From positions 1-64,000 of the forward strand of contig NZ_JAPSJL010000009.1 of NCBI RefSeq assembly GCF_031178195.1: a stretch of DNA of 64,000 nucleotides, written 5' to 3'. This stretch comes from Zhihengliuella sp. Its GTDB lineage: Bacteria > Actinomycetota > Actinomycetes > Actinomycetales > Micrococcaceae. The notes under the pieces are model-generated. The model was not told where the DNA came from, ran no database searches, and saw only the letters and a program-made list of their open reading frames with translations. This document shows, in pieces, positions 19,623 to 29,403 of this stretch. A program made the position numbers and the translations under genes. Numbering within the stretch: the stretch's first letter is position 1; every line of letters starts with the position of its first letter.

Positions 19623-20927
19623 ATGACTGCTGCGAACACGGCCGTCGACGAGCGCCCGGCCCAGCCGGCGCCGCCGCGGAAGAAGGATCGCACCCACTGG
19701 CTCTACATCATGGTGATCGCCGCCGTCGTGCTCGGCGCCACCGTGGGCCTGATCGCCCCCGAGGTCGGCCAGGACCTCAAGCCGCTCGGGACCATGTTCA
19801 TCGCGCTGATCAAGATGATCATCGCCCCGGTGATCTTCTGCACCATCGTCCTGGGCGTCGGCTCGATCGCCCAGGCCGCGACCGTCGGCAAGGTCGGCGG
19901 CCTGGCCCTGGGCTACTTCATGGTCGTGTCCACGTTCGCCCTCGCCCTCGGCCTGGTGGTCGGCAACGTCATCCACCCCGGCGAGGGGCTGGAGCTGCAG
20001 CCGTACGAGGCCGCCGCCGGCGGCGAGGAGAACCACACGGTGGACTTCCTGCTCGGCATGATCCCGGGCGACATCCCGGTGCTGCCCACCCTGGTGCTGG
20101 CGCTCCTGGTCGGCTTCGCCCTGCAGCAGATGGGCGAGTCCGGCGCCCCCGTGCTGCGGGCGATCCGCCACCTCCAGGCCGTGGTGTTCCGGCTCATGAT
20201 GATGATCATGTGGGTCGCCCCGATCGGCGCATTCGGCGCGATCGCCGCGGTCGTCGGAGCCACCGGCTGGGCCGCCATCGGCTCCATGGCCATCCTCATG
20301 GGCGCGTTCTACGCCACGTGCGCGCTGTTCATCGTGGTGGTCCTCGGCGGACTGCTGAAGCTGGTCACGGGCATCAGCATCTTCAAGCTGCTGAAGTACC
20401 TGGCGCGCGAGTACCTGCTGATCTTCTCCACCTCGTCCTCCGAGTCCGCGCTGCCGCGGCTCATCGCCAAGATGGAGCACGCCGGCGTCTCCAAGCCGGT
20501 CGTCGGCATCACCGTCCCCACCGGCTACTCCTTCAACCTGGACGGCACGGCCATCTACCTGACCATGGCGGCCCTCTTCGTCTCCACGGCCATGGGCATG
20601 CCCATGAACCTCGGCGAGCAGATCGGCCTGCTGGTGTTCATGATCATCGCGTCCAAGGGCGCCGCCGGCGTCACCGGCGCCGGCCTGGCGACCCTGGCCG
20701 CCGGCCTGCAGGCGCACCGTCCGGACCTGCTGGACGGCATGGGCGTGATCGTGGGCATCGACAAGTTCATGTCCGAGGCCCGCGCGCTGACCAACTTCAC
20801 CGGCAACGCCGTGGCCACGCTCCTGATCGGCAAGTGGACCGGCGAGCTGGACCGGGCGCAGACCGAGGAGGTCCTCTCCGGGCGCCGCCCGTTCGACGAG
20901 GCGATCATGGAGACGGTCGGCCACTGA
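19623..20927 (+). CDS. dctA: C4-dicarboxylate:cation symporter DctA
   Basis: A 434-residue member of the dicarboxylate/amino acid:cation symporter family with eight membrane helices and two hairpins. STSSSESALPRL (first hairpin), PTGYSFNLDGTAIY (NLDGT cation site) and ALTNFTGNAVATL are the family signatures. It would import succinate, fumarate or malate with Na+ or H+. AGGAGG lies 6 nt before the ATG. It is divergent from the CitA/DcuS-type system, which probably controls it. Related glutamate transporters share this fold, but the two-component context favours dicarboxylates. Confidence 0.93.
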   Translation: MTAANTAVDERPAQPAPPRKKDRTHWLYIMVIAAVVLGATVGLIAPEVGQDLKPLGTMFIALIKMIIAPVIFCTIVLGVGSIAQAATVGKVGGLALGYFMVVSTFALALGLVVGNVIHPGEGLELQPYEAAAGGEENHTVDFLLGMIPGDIPVLPTLVLALLVGFALQQMGESGAPVLRAIRHLQAVVFRLMMMIMWVAPIGAFGAIAAVVGATGWAAIGSMAILMGAFYATCALFIVVVLGGLLKLVTGISIFKLLKYLAREYLLIFSTSSSESALPRLIAKMEHAGVSKPVVGITVPTGYSFNLDGTAIYLTMAALFVSTAMGMPMNLGEQIGLLVFMIIASKGAAGVTGAGLATLAAGLQAHRPDLLDGMGVIVGIDKFMSEARALTNFTGNAVATLLIGKWTGELDRAQTEEVLSGRRPFDEAIMETVGH

Positions 20928-20944
20928 CCCCGCTCCGGCCTGGA

Positions 20945-20988
20945 TGAGCCGCCGCCTCCGAGTCCGCTCTGGAGGTGGCGGCTCTTCT
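20945..20988 (+). terminator. dctA terminator
   Basis: GAGCCGCCGCCTCC pairs with GGAGGTGGCGGCTC (one G-T pair) over a 12-nt loop, followed by TTCT. It begins 17 nt after the dctA stop. Confidence 0.8.
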
Positions 20989-21099
20989 ATGCCCCGATGC
21001 CGCGCAGGAGGGCCAGCGCGCCCCGGTCACGTCAGATATCGAGCGGGGGTCGCCCCTTCTCAGGGCATGCCCGCGCTTCAATTGCCCCAGGCCCGCGGA

Positions 21100-21693
21100 T
21101 CAGTGCTCCGCATCAGATGTCACGGGCCGTCCCAAGAACGCAGCCAGCCGGTCCAGGGCTGTCGCGCCGTCACCGGCCGCCTGCTCGGGGGCGAAGCGCC
21201 CTGCGCGCGGGACGTCGGCCAGCTGGGCACGTGCGAACCGCAGGCTGTGCGCGGCCAGCGACTCCAGCAGCGGATCGGGGCCGAGGGGTTGACCGGTAGC
21301 CCGGGACAGGTCCCACACATGGGCCAGCAGATCGTACTGTCGGATTTCCAGCCGCTCGGCCCCGGTAGCCGCGCCCAGGGGGCCGGGGAAGCTCCGTTCG
21401 AGCACGCCTGGAGCGCTGCAGGCAGCGAGTAACCGGCGGGCAGAATCCGCGTAGGCGCCCGAGGGGTCCCCGTTCAAGACGTCGGTGCCGCGCTGCGGTG
21501 GCTGTCGATCGGAGAGCGCAGCACCGAAGACCAAGTTTATGCCGACTACGTGCGAGACCAGCTCGCGCACCGTCCACTCGGTGCAGGGTGTGGAGGCCGA
21601 CCATTGCCCCGGCGCGACGCCGTCGATGAGCCGGCCGGCGATGGCCAGTGCGTGGCCGAGTTCTTCGAGCGATACATGCCGTGAGGTGTCCAT
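21100..21693 (-). CDS. TIGR03086-type DinB-fold metal-binding protein
   Basis: A 197-residue protein with the four-helix fold of mycothiol-dependent enzymes. STPCTEWTVRELVSHVVG near residue 35 carries the first conserved His, and QYDLLAHVWDLSRATGQPL near 125 the second. Actinobacterial homologues are named TIGR03086-family metal-binding proteins; some use mycothiol. The substrate is unknown. ATG 21693 is preferred (MDTSRHVSLEEL); an upstream ATG at 21744 in frame adds 17 non-conserved residues. It is convergent with dctA and divergent from parA, and not obviously linked to either. Confidence 0.8.
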   Translation of the reverse strand: MDTSRHVSLEELGHALAIAGRLIDGVAPGQWSASTPCTEWTVRELVSHVVGINLVFGAALSDRQPPQRGTDVLNGDPSGAYADSARRLLAACSAPGVLERSFPGPLGAATGAERLEIRQYDLLAHVWDLSRATGQPLGPDPLLESLAAHSLRFARAQLADVPRAGRFAPEQAAGDGATALDRLAAFLGRPVTSDAEH

Positions 21694-21883
21694 AGTGCGG
21701 TCCACGCTTCCACGGGCGGTCGCCGAGTCCAAGCCCGCCGGCAAACTCGAACCGTCGTCCGGAACCTTTCACCTCAGCTTCAAGGTAAAGGCTCGCCGGT
21801 GAACGGAAGGCGTCGCGGCCGGGCGGCGGAGCGTTAGCCTTGAACGAGTTAGACACACGACGACGGAAGAAGTGGTTGCAACC

Positions 21884-22822
21884 GTGAGTGAGACTAAGGG
21901 AACCCGTCCCCGCGCTGGGCTGCTGAACGAGCCTCCAGTCCTGGGGCCCACGGGGCGTCCGCTGACCCACTTCCCGGAGCCGGAGCCGCTGAGCGTGCAC
22001 GGTCCGGCGCGCATCATCGCCATGGTGAACCAGAAGGGCGGGGTCGGCAAGACCACGTCCACCATCAATATGGCCGCCGCGCTCGCCGAGTACGGCCGCA
22101 AGGTCCTGCTGGTGGACTTCGACCCCCAGGGCGCGCTCTCGGCCGGGTTCGGCATCCAGCCGCACGATCTCGACGTCACCGTCTACAACGTCCTGATGGA
22201 CCGCAAGACGGAGATCGCCGACGCCCTGATCGAGACCGGTGTGGAGAACATCGACCTGCTGCCGGCCAACATCGACCTCTCCGCCGCCGAGGTGCAGCTG
22301 GTCAACGAGGTAGCCCGCGAGCAGGTCCTGGCGCTGGCGCTGCGCAAGGTCCAGGACGACTACGACGTCATCCTGATCGACTGCCAGCCGTCCCTGGGCC
22401 TGCTGACCGTCAACGCGCTGACCGCAGCGCACGGCGTGATCATCCCGCTGACCGCCGAGTTCTTCGCGCTGCGCGCCGTCGCCCTGCTGGTGGAGACCAT
22501 CGAGAAGGTCCAGGACCGCCTGAACCCCGGCCTGTCCATCGACGGCGTGCTGGCGACCATGTACGACGCGCGGACGCTGCACAGCCGCGAGGTGGTGGGC
22601 CGGCTGCTGGAGGCGTTCGGGGACAAGGTCTTCGAGACCGTCATCAAGCGCACCATCAAGTTCGCCGACGCCAACGTGGCCGCCGAGCCGATCACCAGCT
22701 ACGCCGGCAACCACCCCGGCGCCGAGGCCTACCGCAACCTCGCCAAGGAGCTCATCGCCCGCGGGGGGCCCCCGCCGCCCGCGGCCGCGGACCGGGGACG
22801 GCAGGGGGCGCCCGCGCGATGA
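21884..22822 (+). CDS. parA: ParA-family chromosome-partitioning ATPase (scpAB-linked)
   Basis: A 312-residue ParA/MinD-family ATPase. The deviant Walker A is NQKGGVGKTTSTINMA, Walker B is VILIDCQPSLGLLT, and VDFDPQGALSAGFG lies between. An extension of about 40 residues precedes the ATPase core. The gene ends by overlapping scpA, as in most actinobacteria, where this orphan ParA sits with scpA/scpB far from parB. It probably helps segregate the chromosome or load condensin. The start is GTG 21884; GTG 21872 in the same frame lies too close to the GGAAGA site. Confidence 0.92.
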   Translation: MSETKGTRPRAGLLNEPPVLGPTGRPLTHFPEPEPLSVHGPARIIAMVNQKGGVGKTTSTINMAAALAEYGRKVLLVDFDPQGALSAGFGIQPHDLDVTVYNVLMDRKTEIADALIETGVENIDLLPANIDLSAAEVQLVNEVAREQVLALALRKVQDDYDVILIDCQPSLGLLTVNALTAAHGVIIPLTAEFFALRAVALLVETIEKVQDRLNPGLSIDGVLATMYDARTLHSREVVGRLLEAFGDKVFETVIKRTIKFADANVAAEPITSYAGNHPGAEAYRNLAKELIARGGPPPPAAADRGRQGAPAR

Positions 22823-23751
22823 GCGAAGTGAGCGCAGCGGAGTCGGCGAAGCCGGCGGGGGAGGACGCCCCCGCCGGCTTCGCCGTGACGCTGGAGCACT
22901 TCAGCGGGCCGTTCGAGGTCCTGCTGAACCTGATCGGCAAGCGCGAGCTGGACATCACCGAGATCGCCCTGGCGGCCGTGACGGACGAGTTCATCGCCTA
23001 CATCAAGGAGCTGCGCACCCGGGTCGGGAACAAGGCCCTGGACGAGACCACGCAGTTCCTGGTGGTCGCCGCGACCCTGCTGGACCTCAAGGCCGCCCGC
23101 CTGGTCCCCTCCGGCGAGGTGGAGTCGGAGGAGGACATCGCCCTGCTGGAGGCCCGCGACCTGCTCTTCGCCCGGCTCCTGCAGTACAAGGCCTTCAAGG
23201 CCGTCGCCGCGGAGATCAACCGCCGGTACGTCAGCGAGGGCGGCCGCTACCCGCGCCAGGTCTCGCTGGAGCCGGAGTTCGCCGCGCTGCTGCCGGAGCT
23301 GGTCTGGAAGACCGGGATCGCCGATTTCGCCGCGATCGCCGAGAAGGCCCTGGCGCCCAAGCCCATGCCCGCCACCGAGGTGGGCCTGGGGCACCTGCAC
23401 GCCCCGGCTGTCAGCGTCCGCGAGCAGGCGGCCGTGATCGCCGAGCTGCTGCGCGCCGCCTTCGAGGCCGCAGACGGGGCGGGCTCCAGCCTCAGCTTCG
23501 CCGAGCTCACCGCGGACGCCGACTCGACGCTGATGGTGGTGGCCCGCTTCCTGGCGCTGCTGGAGATGTACCGGGACAAGGTGGTGGACTTCGACCAGGC
23601 CGACCCGCTCGGCGACCTGCAAGTCCGCTGGACCGGCGACGAGGAGACCTGGAGCGCCGACCGGCTGCAGGAGGAGTACGACGACGTGGGGCCGGGTCCC
23701 GCTGAGAAGGAAGCCGCGGCCACGCAGGACGAGGAGACGGAGGAATCATGA
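22819..23751 (+). CDS. scpA: segregation and condensation protein A
   Basis: A 310-residue kleisin. The N-terminal part FAVTLEHFSGPFEVLLNLI is the signature of ScpA, followed by ELDITEIALAAVTDEFIAYI and FLVVAATLLDLKAARLVP. The C-terminal winged helix (LSFAELTADADSTLMVVARFLALLEMY) binds the SMC head. It overlaps parA and scpB by 4 nt each. It forms the SMC-ScpA-ScpB condensin with ScpB. Confidence 0.94.
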   Translation: MSEVSAAESAKPAGEDAPAGFAVTLEHFSGPFEVLLNLIGKRELDITEIALAAVTDEFIAYIKELRTRVGNKALDETTQFLVVAATLLDLKAARLVPSGEVESEEDIALLEARDLLFARLLQYKAFKAVAAEINRRYVSEGGRYPRQVSLEPEFAALLPELVWKTGIADFAAIAEKALAPKPMPATEVGLGHLHAPAVSVREQAAVIAELLRAAFEAADGAGSSLSFAELTADADSTLMVVARFLALLEMYRDKVVDFDQADPLGDLQVRWTGDEETWSADRLQEEYDDVGPGPAEKEAAATQDEETEES

Positions 23752-24392
23752 GCACGCAGGCATCGACGGGCGCGCGGGCATCGACCAGTGCGCCGGCATC
23801 GACGGCGCGGTCGGCGGCGAGCCCGGACACCGGGGTCGACGTCGAGGAGTTGCCCGGCGGGCTGCGGGCCGGGCTCGAGGCCGTGCTGATGGTGGTGGAC
23901 GAGGCGGTGCCGGCGGCCCAGCTGGCCCGCGTGTTCGGCGTCTCCGCCGCCGAGGTGGAGACGGAGCTGGAGGCGATCGCCGAGGCCACCGAGGGGCACG
24001 GATACGAGCTGCGGGAGATCGGCGGGGGCTGGCGGTACTACTCCCGACGTGACTTTGCTCCCTTTGTCTCCCGGTTCGTGGTGGACGGCCAGACGGCCCG
24101 GCTGACGCAGGCGGCGCTTGAAACTCTGGCCGTTGTCGCGTATCGTCAACCGGTTACTCGCGGGCGGATAGCGGCCATCCGCGGGGTCAACGTCGACTCC
24201 GTGATGCGGACGCTCACCCTGCGGGGACTCGTCGAGGAGGCGGGCACGGACCCGACTTCGGGCGCCCTCCTGTATCGGACGACGTCGTATTTTCTGGAAA
24301 GATTGGGACTGGGCAGTATTTCAGAACTGCCGAAGCTGTCGCCGCACCTCCCGGGCGTCGATGAACTCGACGGGCTCGACGGCGAATTCTGA
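23748..24392 (+). CDS. scpB: segregation and condensation protein B
   Basis: A 214-residue ScpB with two winged-helix domains: GLEAVLMVVDEAVPAAQLARVF in the first, LTQAALETLAVVAYRQPVTRGRI (highly conserved ScpB signature) and VDSVMRTLTLRGLVEEAG in the second. It dimerises and binds the ScpA linker. The N-terminal 30 residues are Ala/Ser/Thr-rich and not conserved. ATG overlaps scpA. Confidence 0.94.
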   Translation: MSTQASTGARASTSAPASTARSAASPDTGVDVEELPGGLRAGLEAVLMVVDEAVPAAQLARVFGVSAAEVETELEAIAEATEGHGYELREIGGGWRYYSRRDFAPFVSRFVVDGQTARLTQAALETLAVVAYRQPVTRGRIAAIRGVNVDSVMRTLTLRGLVEEAGTDPTSGALLYRTTSYFLERLGLGSISELPKLSPHLPGVDELDGLDGEF

Positions 24393-24526
24393 CTTTCCGG
24401 CGTGCCCCGCGCACGCACCGCGCACCACCGCCAGCGTTGCGGGATGCGCCCGCCGACCACACGAGACGAGAGAGACGAACCGGCGCCGCCGAGCGGCCGA
24501 CCGGTGAGTCGATGTAAGGACACAGC

Positions 24527-25774
24527 ATGAAGCAGACACCGTCAGGCTCCGGCCGCGGCAAGAAGCCCGCCGCCGGCGGCAGGAACAGCGGCGCCCCCGG
24601 CCGGAACAGCGGAGCCCCGGGCCGGGGCGGCCAGCCCTCCGGCAAGGGCGCACCGCGCACGGGAGGCCCGTCGTCGGGCGGACCCCGCTCCGGCGCCCCC
24701 CGCTCGGGCGGGCAGCGTCCCGGGTCCTCGCGGACCGACGGGTCGAAGTACAACGGCGACCGGTACGAGGGCTCCAAGTTCGGCGCGCCCAAATCGGGTG
24801 CAGGCAAGCCGGGAGCCGGTAAGTCCGGCGCCGGCAAGCCGGGTGCGGGCCGGGGCGGCCCGAAGGCGGGCGCCAAGTTCGGCAAGTCCACCGGCAAGCC
24901 GGACGCGCGCGGCGGCAAGCCGCAGCCCCGCAAGAGCGGCACCAAGCCCACCAAGGCGTTCGCGGGCGAGCGGTTCGGCCGCCAGCTCGGCGCCGTGGAC
25001 CGCAAGCAGCGCGGCCCCGTCTCCCGCCCGGCCAGCACCGAGTCGTCGGGCGAGGGCGTGCGCCTGCAGAAGGTCCTCGCCAACGCCGGCGTCGCCTCCC
25101 GCCGCGTGAGCGAGGAGCTCATCGAGGAGGGCCGCGTGGAGGTCAACGGCGAGGTCGTCACCGAGCTCGGCGTCCGCGTGGACCCCACCCGGGACGCCGT
25201 CCACGTGGACGGCATGCGCGTGCAGACCAACGAGGAACTGAAGTACTACGTCTTCAACAAGCCCCGCGGCGTGGTCTCCACCATGGACGACCCGGAGGGC
25301 CGCAAGTGCATCTCCGACTTCGTCAAGAACCGCGACGAGCGCCTCTTCCACGTCGGCCGGCTCGACGTGAACACCGAGGGCCTGCTGGTCCTGACGAACG
25401 ACGGCGAGCTCGCCAACCGCCTGACGCACCCCTCCTACGAGGTGCCGAAGAAGTACCTGGTGCAGGTCAACGGGCCGCTGCCGCACGGCGTCGGCGCGGA
25501 GATGAAGAAGGGCCTCCGCCTGGAGGACGGCTTCGCGAACGTCGACTCGTTCAAGCTCGTGGACTCCGCCCCCGGCAAGGTCCTGATCGAGGTGGTCCTG
25601 CACTCGGGCCGCAACCGGATCGTCCGTCGCCTGTTCGACGCGGTCGGCTTCCCCGTCAAGCGCCTGGTACGCCTGGAGATGGGGCCGCTGCGCCTGGGCG
25701 ACCAGAAGCAGGGGACCGTGCGCGCGCTCGGCCCGCAGGAGGTCGGGCACCTGCTCGCCTCTGTGGGCATGTAG
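24527..25774 (+). CDS. rluB: 23S rRNA pseudouridine synthase RluB with long disordered N-terminus
   Basis: A 415-residue protein. Residues 1-175 are Gly, Lys, Pro, Ser and Arg rich with short repeats (GAGKPGAGKSGAGKPGAG) and look disordered and basic. The S4 domain follows (VRLQKVLANAGVASRRVSEELI), then the RsuA-type catalytic domain with YYVFNKPRGVVSTM and the catalytic Asp in GRLDVNTEGLLVLTNDG. It would isomerise a uridine in 23S rRNA near the peptidyl transferase centre. The position after scpB and before tyrA/cmk is conserved. The basic extension probably aids rRNA binding. Confidence 0.92.
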   Translation: MKQTPSGSGRGKKPAAGGRNSGAPGRNSGAPGRGGQPSGKGAPRTGGPSSGGPRSGAPRSGGQRPGSSRTDGSKYNGDRYEGSKFGAPKSGAGKPGAGKSGAGKPGAGRGGPKAGAKFGKSTGKPDARGGKPQPRKSGTKPTKAFAGERFGRQLGAVDRKQRGPVSRPASTESSGEGVRLQKVLANAGVASRRVSEELIEEGRVEVNGEVVTELGVRVDPTRDAVHVDGMRVQTNEELKYYVFNKPRGVVSTMDDPEGRKCISDFVKNRDERLFHVGRLDVNTEGLLVLTNDGELANRLTHPSYEVPKKYLVQVNGPLPHGVGAEMKKGLRLEDGFANVDSFKLVDSAPGKVLIEVVLHSGRNRIVRRLFDAVGFPVKRLVRLEMGPLRLGDQKQGTVRALGPQEVGHLLASVGM

Positions 25775-25846
25775 CGGCGGACCGGAACCCAGCGCATCGC
25801 GTCCCTGCACGGGGCGCATGCTTCACCACGACGACGGAAGGACACC

Positions 25847-26971
25847 ATGACGGAGACGCACCTGCACGGGCCCGTGCTGATCCTTGGCACCGGCCTGCTC
25901 GGCGCCAGCGTGGGCCTCGGCCTCAGCCGCCAGGGCGTGGACGTCCTGCTGTCCGATCCGTCGCCCACCGCGGAGGCCATCGCCCAGGACATCGGCGCCG
26001 GGCGCATCCTCGGCGGGGGAGAGCACGACGTCGCCGCGCTCCAGCCGCAGCTAGTGGTCGTCGCGGCGCCGCCGGACGTCGCGGCCGCCGTCGTCGCCGA
26101 TGCGCTGCGCACCTACCCGGAGGCGACCGTCGTGGACATCGCCTCCGTGAAGGCCAGCATCCTCGCCGCCCTGCGGCAGGCGGCCGACGCCGGCGAGATC
26201 GCACCCGAGGACCTCTCCCGGTACGTGGGCACGCACCCGATGGCCGGCCGGGAGAAGTCCGGGCCGGCCGCCGCGCGGGGCGAGCTCTTCACGGCCATGC
26301 CGTGGGTCGTCTGCGCGCACGCGGACGCCAGCCCGGCGGCCGTGCGCACGGCGGCGGACCTCGGCGCGGACCTGGGCGCCACGGTGGTGCGGATGGACGC
26401 GGCGGAGCACGACGCCGCCGTCGCACTGGTCTCCCACTTCCCGCAGATCGCCTCCTCCCTGCTGGCCTCGCGGCTCATGAACGCCCCGGCGCACGCGCTG
26501 TCGCTGGCCGGCAACGGCCTGCGGGACACCACGCGCATCGCTGCGTCCGATCCGCGGCTGTGGATCCAGATCCTCAGCCACAACGCCCCGGAGGTCGTGA
26601 AGATCCTCCACGGGCTCCGCGAGGACCTCAACCGGCTCATCGCCACCCTGGAGGACCCCGGCGCCGAGGGGGCGCTGCTGGATCTGGCGAAGCTGATGGA
26701 GGAGGGCAATGCCGGGCAGGCGCGCATCCCCGGCAAGCACGGCTCGCCGCCGCGCGCGTTCGCCGTCGTCACGGTGATCGTGGACGATCGGCCCGGCCAG
26801 ATCGCCCGGCTCCTCGCCGACGTCGGCGAGGCCGGCGTCAACCTCGAGGACCTGCGCATGGACCACTCGTCCGGCCACCAGGTGGGCATGGTGGAGATCT
26901 CCGTGCTGCCGGGCCGGAGCGAGGAGCTCACCCAGTACCTCTCTGACCGCCAATGGAAGGTGATCCAGTGA
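25847..26971 (+). CDS. tyrA: prephenate dehydrogenase with ACT domain
   Basis: A 374-residue enzyme of tyrosine synthesis. The nucleotide-binding motif is ILGTGLLGASVGLGLSR; YVGTHPMAGREKSGP and ALVSHFPQIASSLLASRL carry active-site residues. The C-terminal ACT domain (VTVIVDDRPGQIARLLADVG) is probably for feedback control by tyrosine. GAAGG lies 6 nt before the ATG. The stop overlaps the GTG start of cmk. Confidence 0.92.
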   Translation: MTETHLHGPVLILGTGLLGASVGLGLSRQGVDVLLSDPSPTAEAIAQDIGAGRILGGGEHDVAALQPQLVVVAAPPDVAAAVVADALRTYPEATVVDIASVKASILAALRQAADAGEIAPEDLSRYVGTHPMAGREKSGPAAARGELFTAMPWVVCAHADASPAAVRTAADLGADLGATVVRMDAAEHDAAVALVSHFPQIASSLLASRLMNAPAHALSLAGNGLRDTTRIAASDPRLWIQILSHNAPEVVKILHGLREDLNRLIATLEDPGAEGALLDLAKLMEEGNAGQARIPGKHGSPPRAFAVVTVIVDDRPGQIARLLADVGEAGVNLEDLRMDHSSGHQVGMVEISVLPGRSEELTQYLSDRQWKVIQ

Positions 26972-27687
26972 CCGCACCCGAAGAGACCCAGGCCGCCGGC
27001 GGCTCCGCCTCGGACAGTTCCGCGCAGGAGCGGCTGGTCGTCGCGATCGACGGGCCCTCCGGCAGCGGGAAGTCCTCCGTCGCCAAGGAGGCCGCCCGCC
27101 GCCTCGGCGCCGCCTACCTGGACACCGGCGCCATGTACCGGGCGGTGACGTGGCACTGCCTCGACGCCGGCACGGACCTGACCGACGCCGACGCCGTGGC
27201 CCGCGCCGTCCGCGAGGCGGACCTGTCCATCAGCACGGATCCGGGCCTGGAGCGGATCGCCATCCACGGCACCGACGTCACCACCACCATCCGCGAGCCG
27301 TTCGTCTCCGAGGCGGTCTCCGCCGTCGCGACCAACCTGGACGCGCGCGCCGAGCTGGTGCGCCGCCAGCGCGCGATCATCGGCGAGCAGCGACGGATCG
27401 TGGCGGAGGGCCGGGACATCACCACCGTCGTCGCGCCGGACGCGCACTGCCGGATCCTGCTCACGGCCAGCGAGGAGGCGCGGATGCGCCGCCGCGGGCT
27501 GCAGCTCGGCGGGGCCACCGCCGAGGCACTGCAGCGCCAGGTGGTGGAGCGCGATGCCAAGGACTCGACGGTCACCAACTTCACCACCGCCACCGACGGG
27601 GTCCACACGCTGGACTCCTCGGACCTGGACTTCGAGCAGACGGTTCAGGCCGTCCTGACGCTCGTGGAACGGGCCCCGCGCGCCTGA
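26968..27687 (+). CDS. cmk: cytidylate kinase
   Basis: A 239-residue (d)CMP kinase. The P-loop IDGPSGSGKSSVAK, AYLDTGAMYRAVTWH, GRDITTVVAPDA and RRGLQLGG are the family motifs. It phosphorylates CMP and dCMP to the diphosphates. GTG 26968 has GGAAGG 7 nt upstream and overlaps the tyrA stop; an in-frame ATG 26953 would add five residues inside tyrA. der follows 67 bp later. Confidence 0.94.
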   Translation: MTAPEETQAAGGSASDSSAQERLVVAIDGPSGSGKSSVAKEAARRLGAAYLDTGAMYRAVTWHCLDAGTDLTDADAVARAVREADLSISTDPGLERIAIHGTDVTTTIREPFVSEAVSAVATNLDARAELVRRQRAIIGEQRRIVAEGRDITTVVAPDAHCRILLTASEEARMRRRGLQLGGATAEALQRQVVERDAKDSTVTNFTTATDGVHTLDSSDLDFEQTVQAVLTLVERAPRA

Positions 27688-27754
27688 ACCGGCCCGATAG
27701 ACTGGAACGATTCTTGACAACGTTCTCCCCAGCAAGCGAAGGAACTTCACTGAC

Positions 27755-29290
27755 ATGACCGACACCCCCACCACGGGCGACGGCGACGAGTACCTGCCCT
27801 CGGGAGAAGACCACGTCGCCGAGCGCTTCGCCGGCATCTCCGAGGAGGACGCGGAGGCCCGCGTCGCCTCGCTGCGCGCCGGCCTCGCCGACTACGACCT
27901 CGACGACGAGGACGCCGCGCTCCTCGCCAGCATGAACGACGAGTACGACGACGAGGGCGAGGACTCGCTCCCGCCGGTCGTGGCGATCATCGGCCGCCCC
28001 AACGTGGGCAAGTCGACCCTGGTCAACCGCATCATCGGCCGCCGCGAGGCCGTGGTGGAGGACGTGCCGGGCGTGACCCGCGACCGCGTCTCCTACCAGG
28101 CCGAGTGGGGCGGGCAGGACTTCACGCTCGTGGACACCGGCGGCTGGGAGCACGATGCCAAGGGCCTGCAGGCCCGCGTGGCCGAGCAGGCGGAGATCGC
28201 CGCCGACCTGGCCGACGCCGTGATCTTCGTGGTCGACGCGACCGTGGGCGCCACGGCCACGGACGAGTCCGTGATGAAGATGCTCCGCCGGATCAAGAAG
28301 CCCGTCTTCCTGGTCGCCAACAAGGTGGACGACATCATGCAGGAGGCCGAGGCGCACGCGCTGTGGTCGCTCGGCTTCGGCCAGCCGTACCCGGTCTCGG
28401 CGCTGCACGGCCGCGGCACCGCGGACCTGCTGGACGACCTGGTGAAGAAGCTCCCGGAGTACTCCGCGTACGGTGGGCTCATCCCGCGCGGCGGCCCGCG
28501 CCGCATCGCGCTGGTGGGCCGCCCGAACGTCGGCAAGTCCTCGCTGCTGAACAAGCTCGCGGGCTCCGAGCGCGTCGTCGTCGACAACTTCGCCGGCACC
28601 ACCCGCGACCCGGTGGACGAGCTCGTGGAGCTCGGCGACCGCACGTGGCGCTTCGTGGACACCGCCGGCATCCGCCGCCGCCAGCACATGGCGCACGGCT
28701 CGGACTACTACGCGTCCCTGCGCACGCAGGCGGCCCTGGACAAGGCCGAGGTGGCCGTGGTGCTCCTCGCCGTGGACGAGGTCCTCAGCGAGCAGGACGT
28801 TCGCATCCTGCAGATGGTGATCGACTCCGGTCGCGCGCTGGTCCTCGCCTTCAACAAGTGGGACCTGCTGGACGACGAACGCCGGTACTACCTGGAGAAG
28901 GAGATCGACCAGGACCTGGCGCACGTGGACTGGGCGCCGCGCGTGAACATCTCCGCCCGCACCGGCTGGCACAAGGACAAGTTGGTCCCCGCCCTGGACA
29001 CCGCGCTGGAGTCCTGGGACCGCCGCATCCCCACCAGTAAGCTCAATGCGTTCCTGGGCGAGCTCGTGGCCGCGCACCCGCACCCGGTGCGCGGCGGCAA
29101 GCAGCCGCGCATCCTGTTCGCGACGCAGCCGTCGGCCCGCCCGCCGCGGTTCGTCCTGTTCACCACGGGCTTCCTGGATCCGGGCTACCGGCGCTTCATC
29201 ACGCGGCGCCTGCGCGAGACCTTCGGGTTCGAGGGCACGCCGATCGAGATCAGCATGCGCGTCCGCGAGAAGCGCGGCCGCAACCGCTAG
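27755..29290 (+). CDS. der: ribosome assembly GTPase Der (EngA)
   Basis: A 511-residue protein with two tandem GTPase domains and a C-terminal KH-like domain. G domain 1 has [22 protein letters not shown] and NKVD; G domain 2 has [21 protein letters not shown] and NKWD. Der acts in maturation of the 50S subunit. The acidic N-terminal 70 residues are an extension usual in actinobacteria. GAAGGAA lies 9 nt before the ATG. It is the last gene of the core cluster before the tRNA-Pro island. Confidence 0.96.
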   Translation: MTDTPTTGDGDEYLPSGEDHVAERFAGISEEDAEARVASLRAGLADYDLDDEDAALLASMNDEYDDEGEDSLPPVVAIIGRPNVGKSTLVNRIIGRREAVVEDVPGVTRDRVSYQAEWGGQDFTLVDTGGWEHDAKGLQARVAEQAEIAADLADAVIFVVDATVGATATDESVMKMLRRIKKPVFLVANKVDDIMQEAEAHALWSLGFGQPYPVSALHGRGTADLLDDLVKKLPEYSAYGGLIPRGGPRRIALVGRPNVGKSSLLNKLAGSERVVVDNFAGTTRDPVDELVELGDRTWRFVDTAGIRRRQHMAHGSDYYASLRTQAALDKAEVAVVLLAVDEVLSEQDVRILQMVIDSGRALVLAFNKWDLLDDERRYYLEKEIDQDLAHVDWAPRVNISARTGWHKDKLVPALDTALESWDRRIPTSKLNAFLGELVAAHPHPVRGGKQPRILFATQPSARPPRFVLFTTGFLDPGYRRFITRRLRETFGFEGTPIEISMRVREKRGRNR

Positions 29291-29403
29291 CCGGGAGTGC
29301 TCTGTACGACGGCGTGGGGTCGCGTTTCGTGACATTCCCGACGTCGCACGGGGAGCCCCGTGGCACGGCGGACGGCCGACATGGGGTACAGTATTCAAGG
29401 AGC

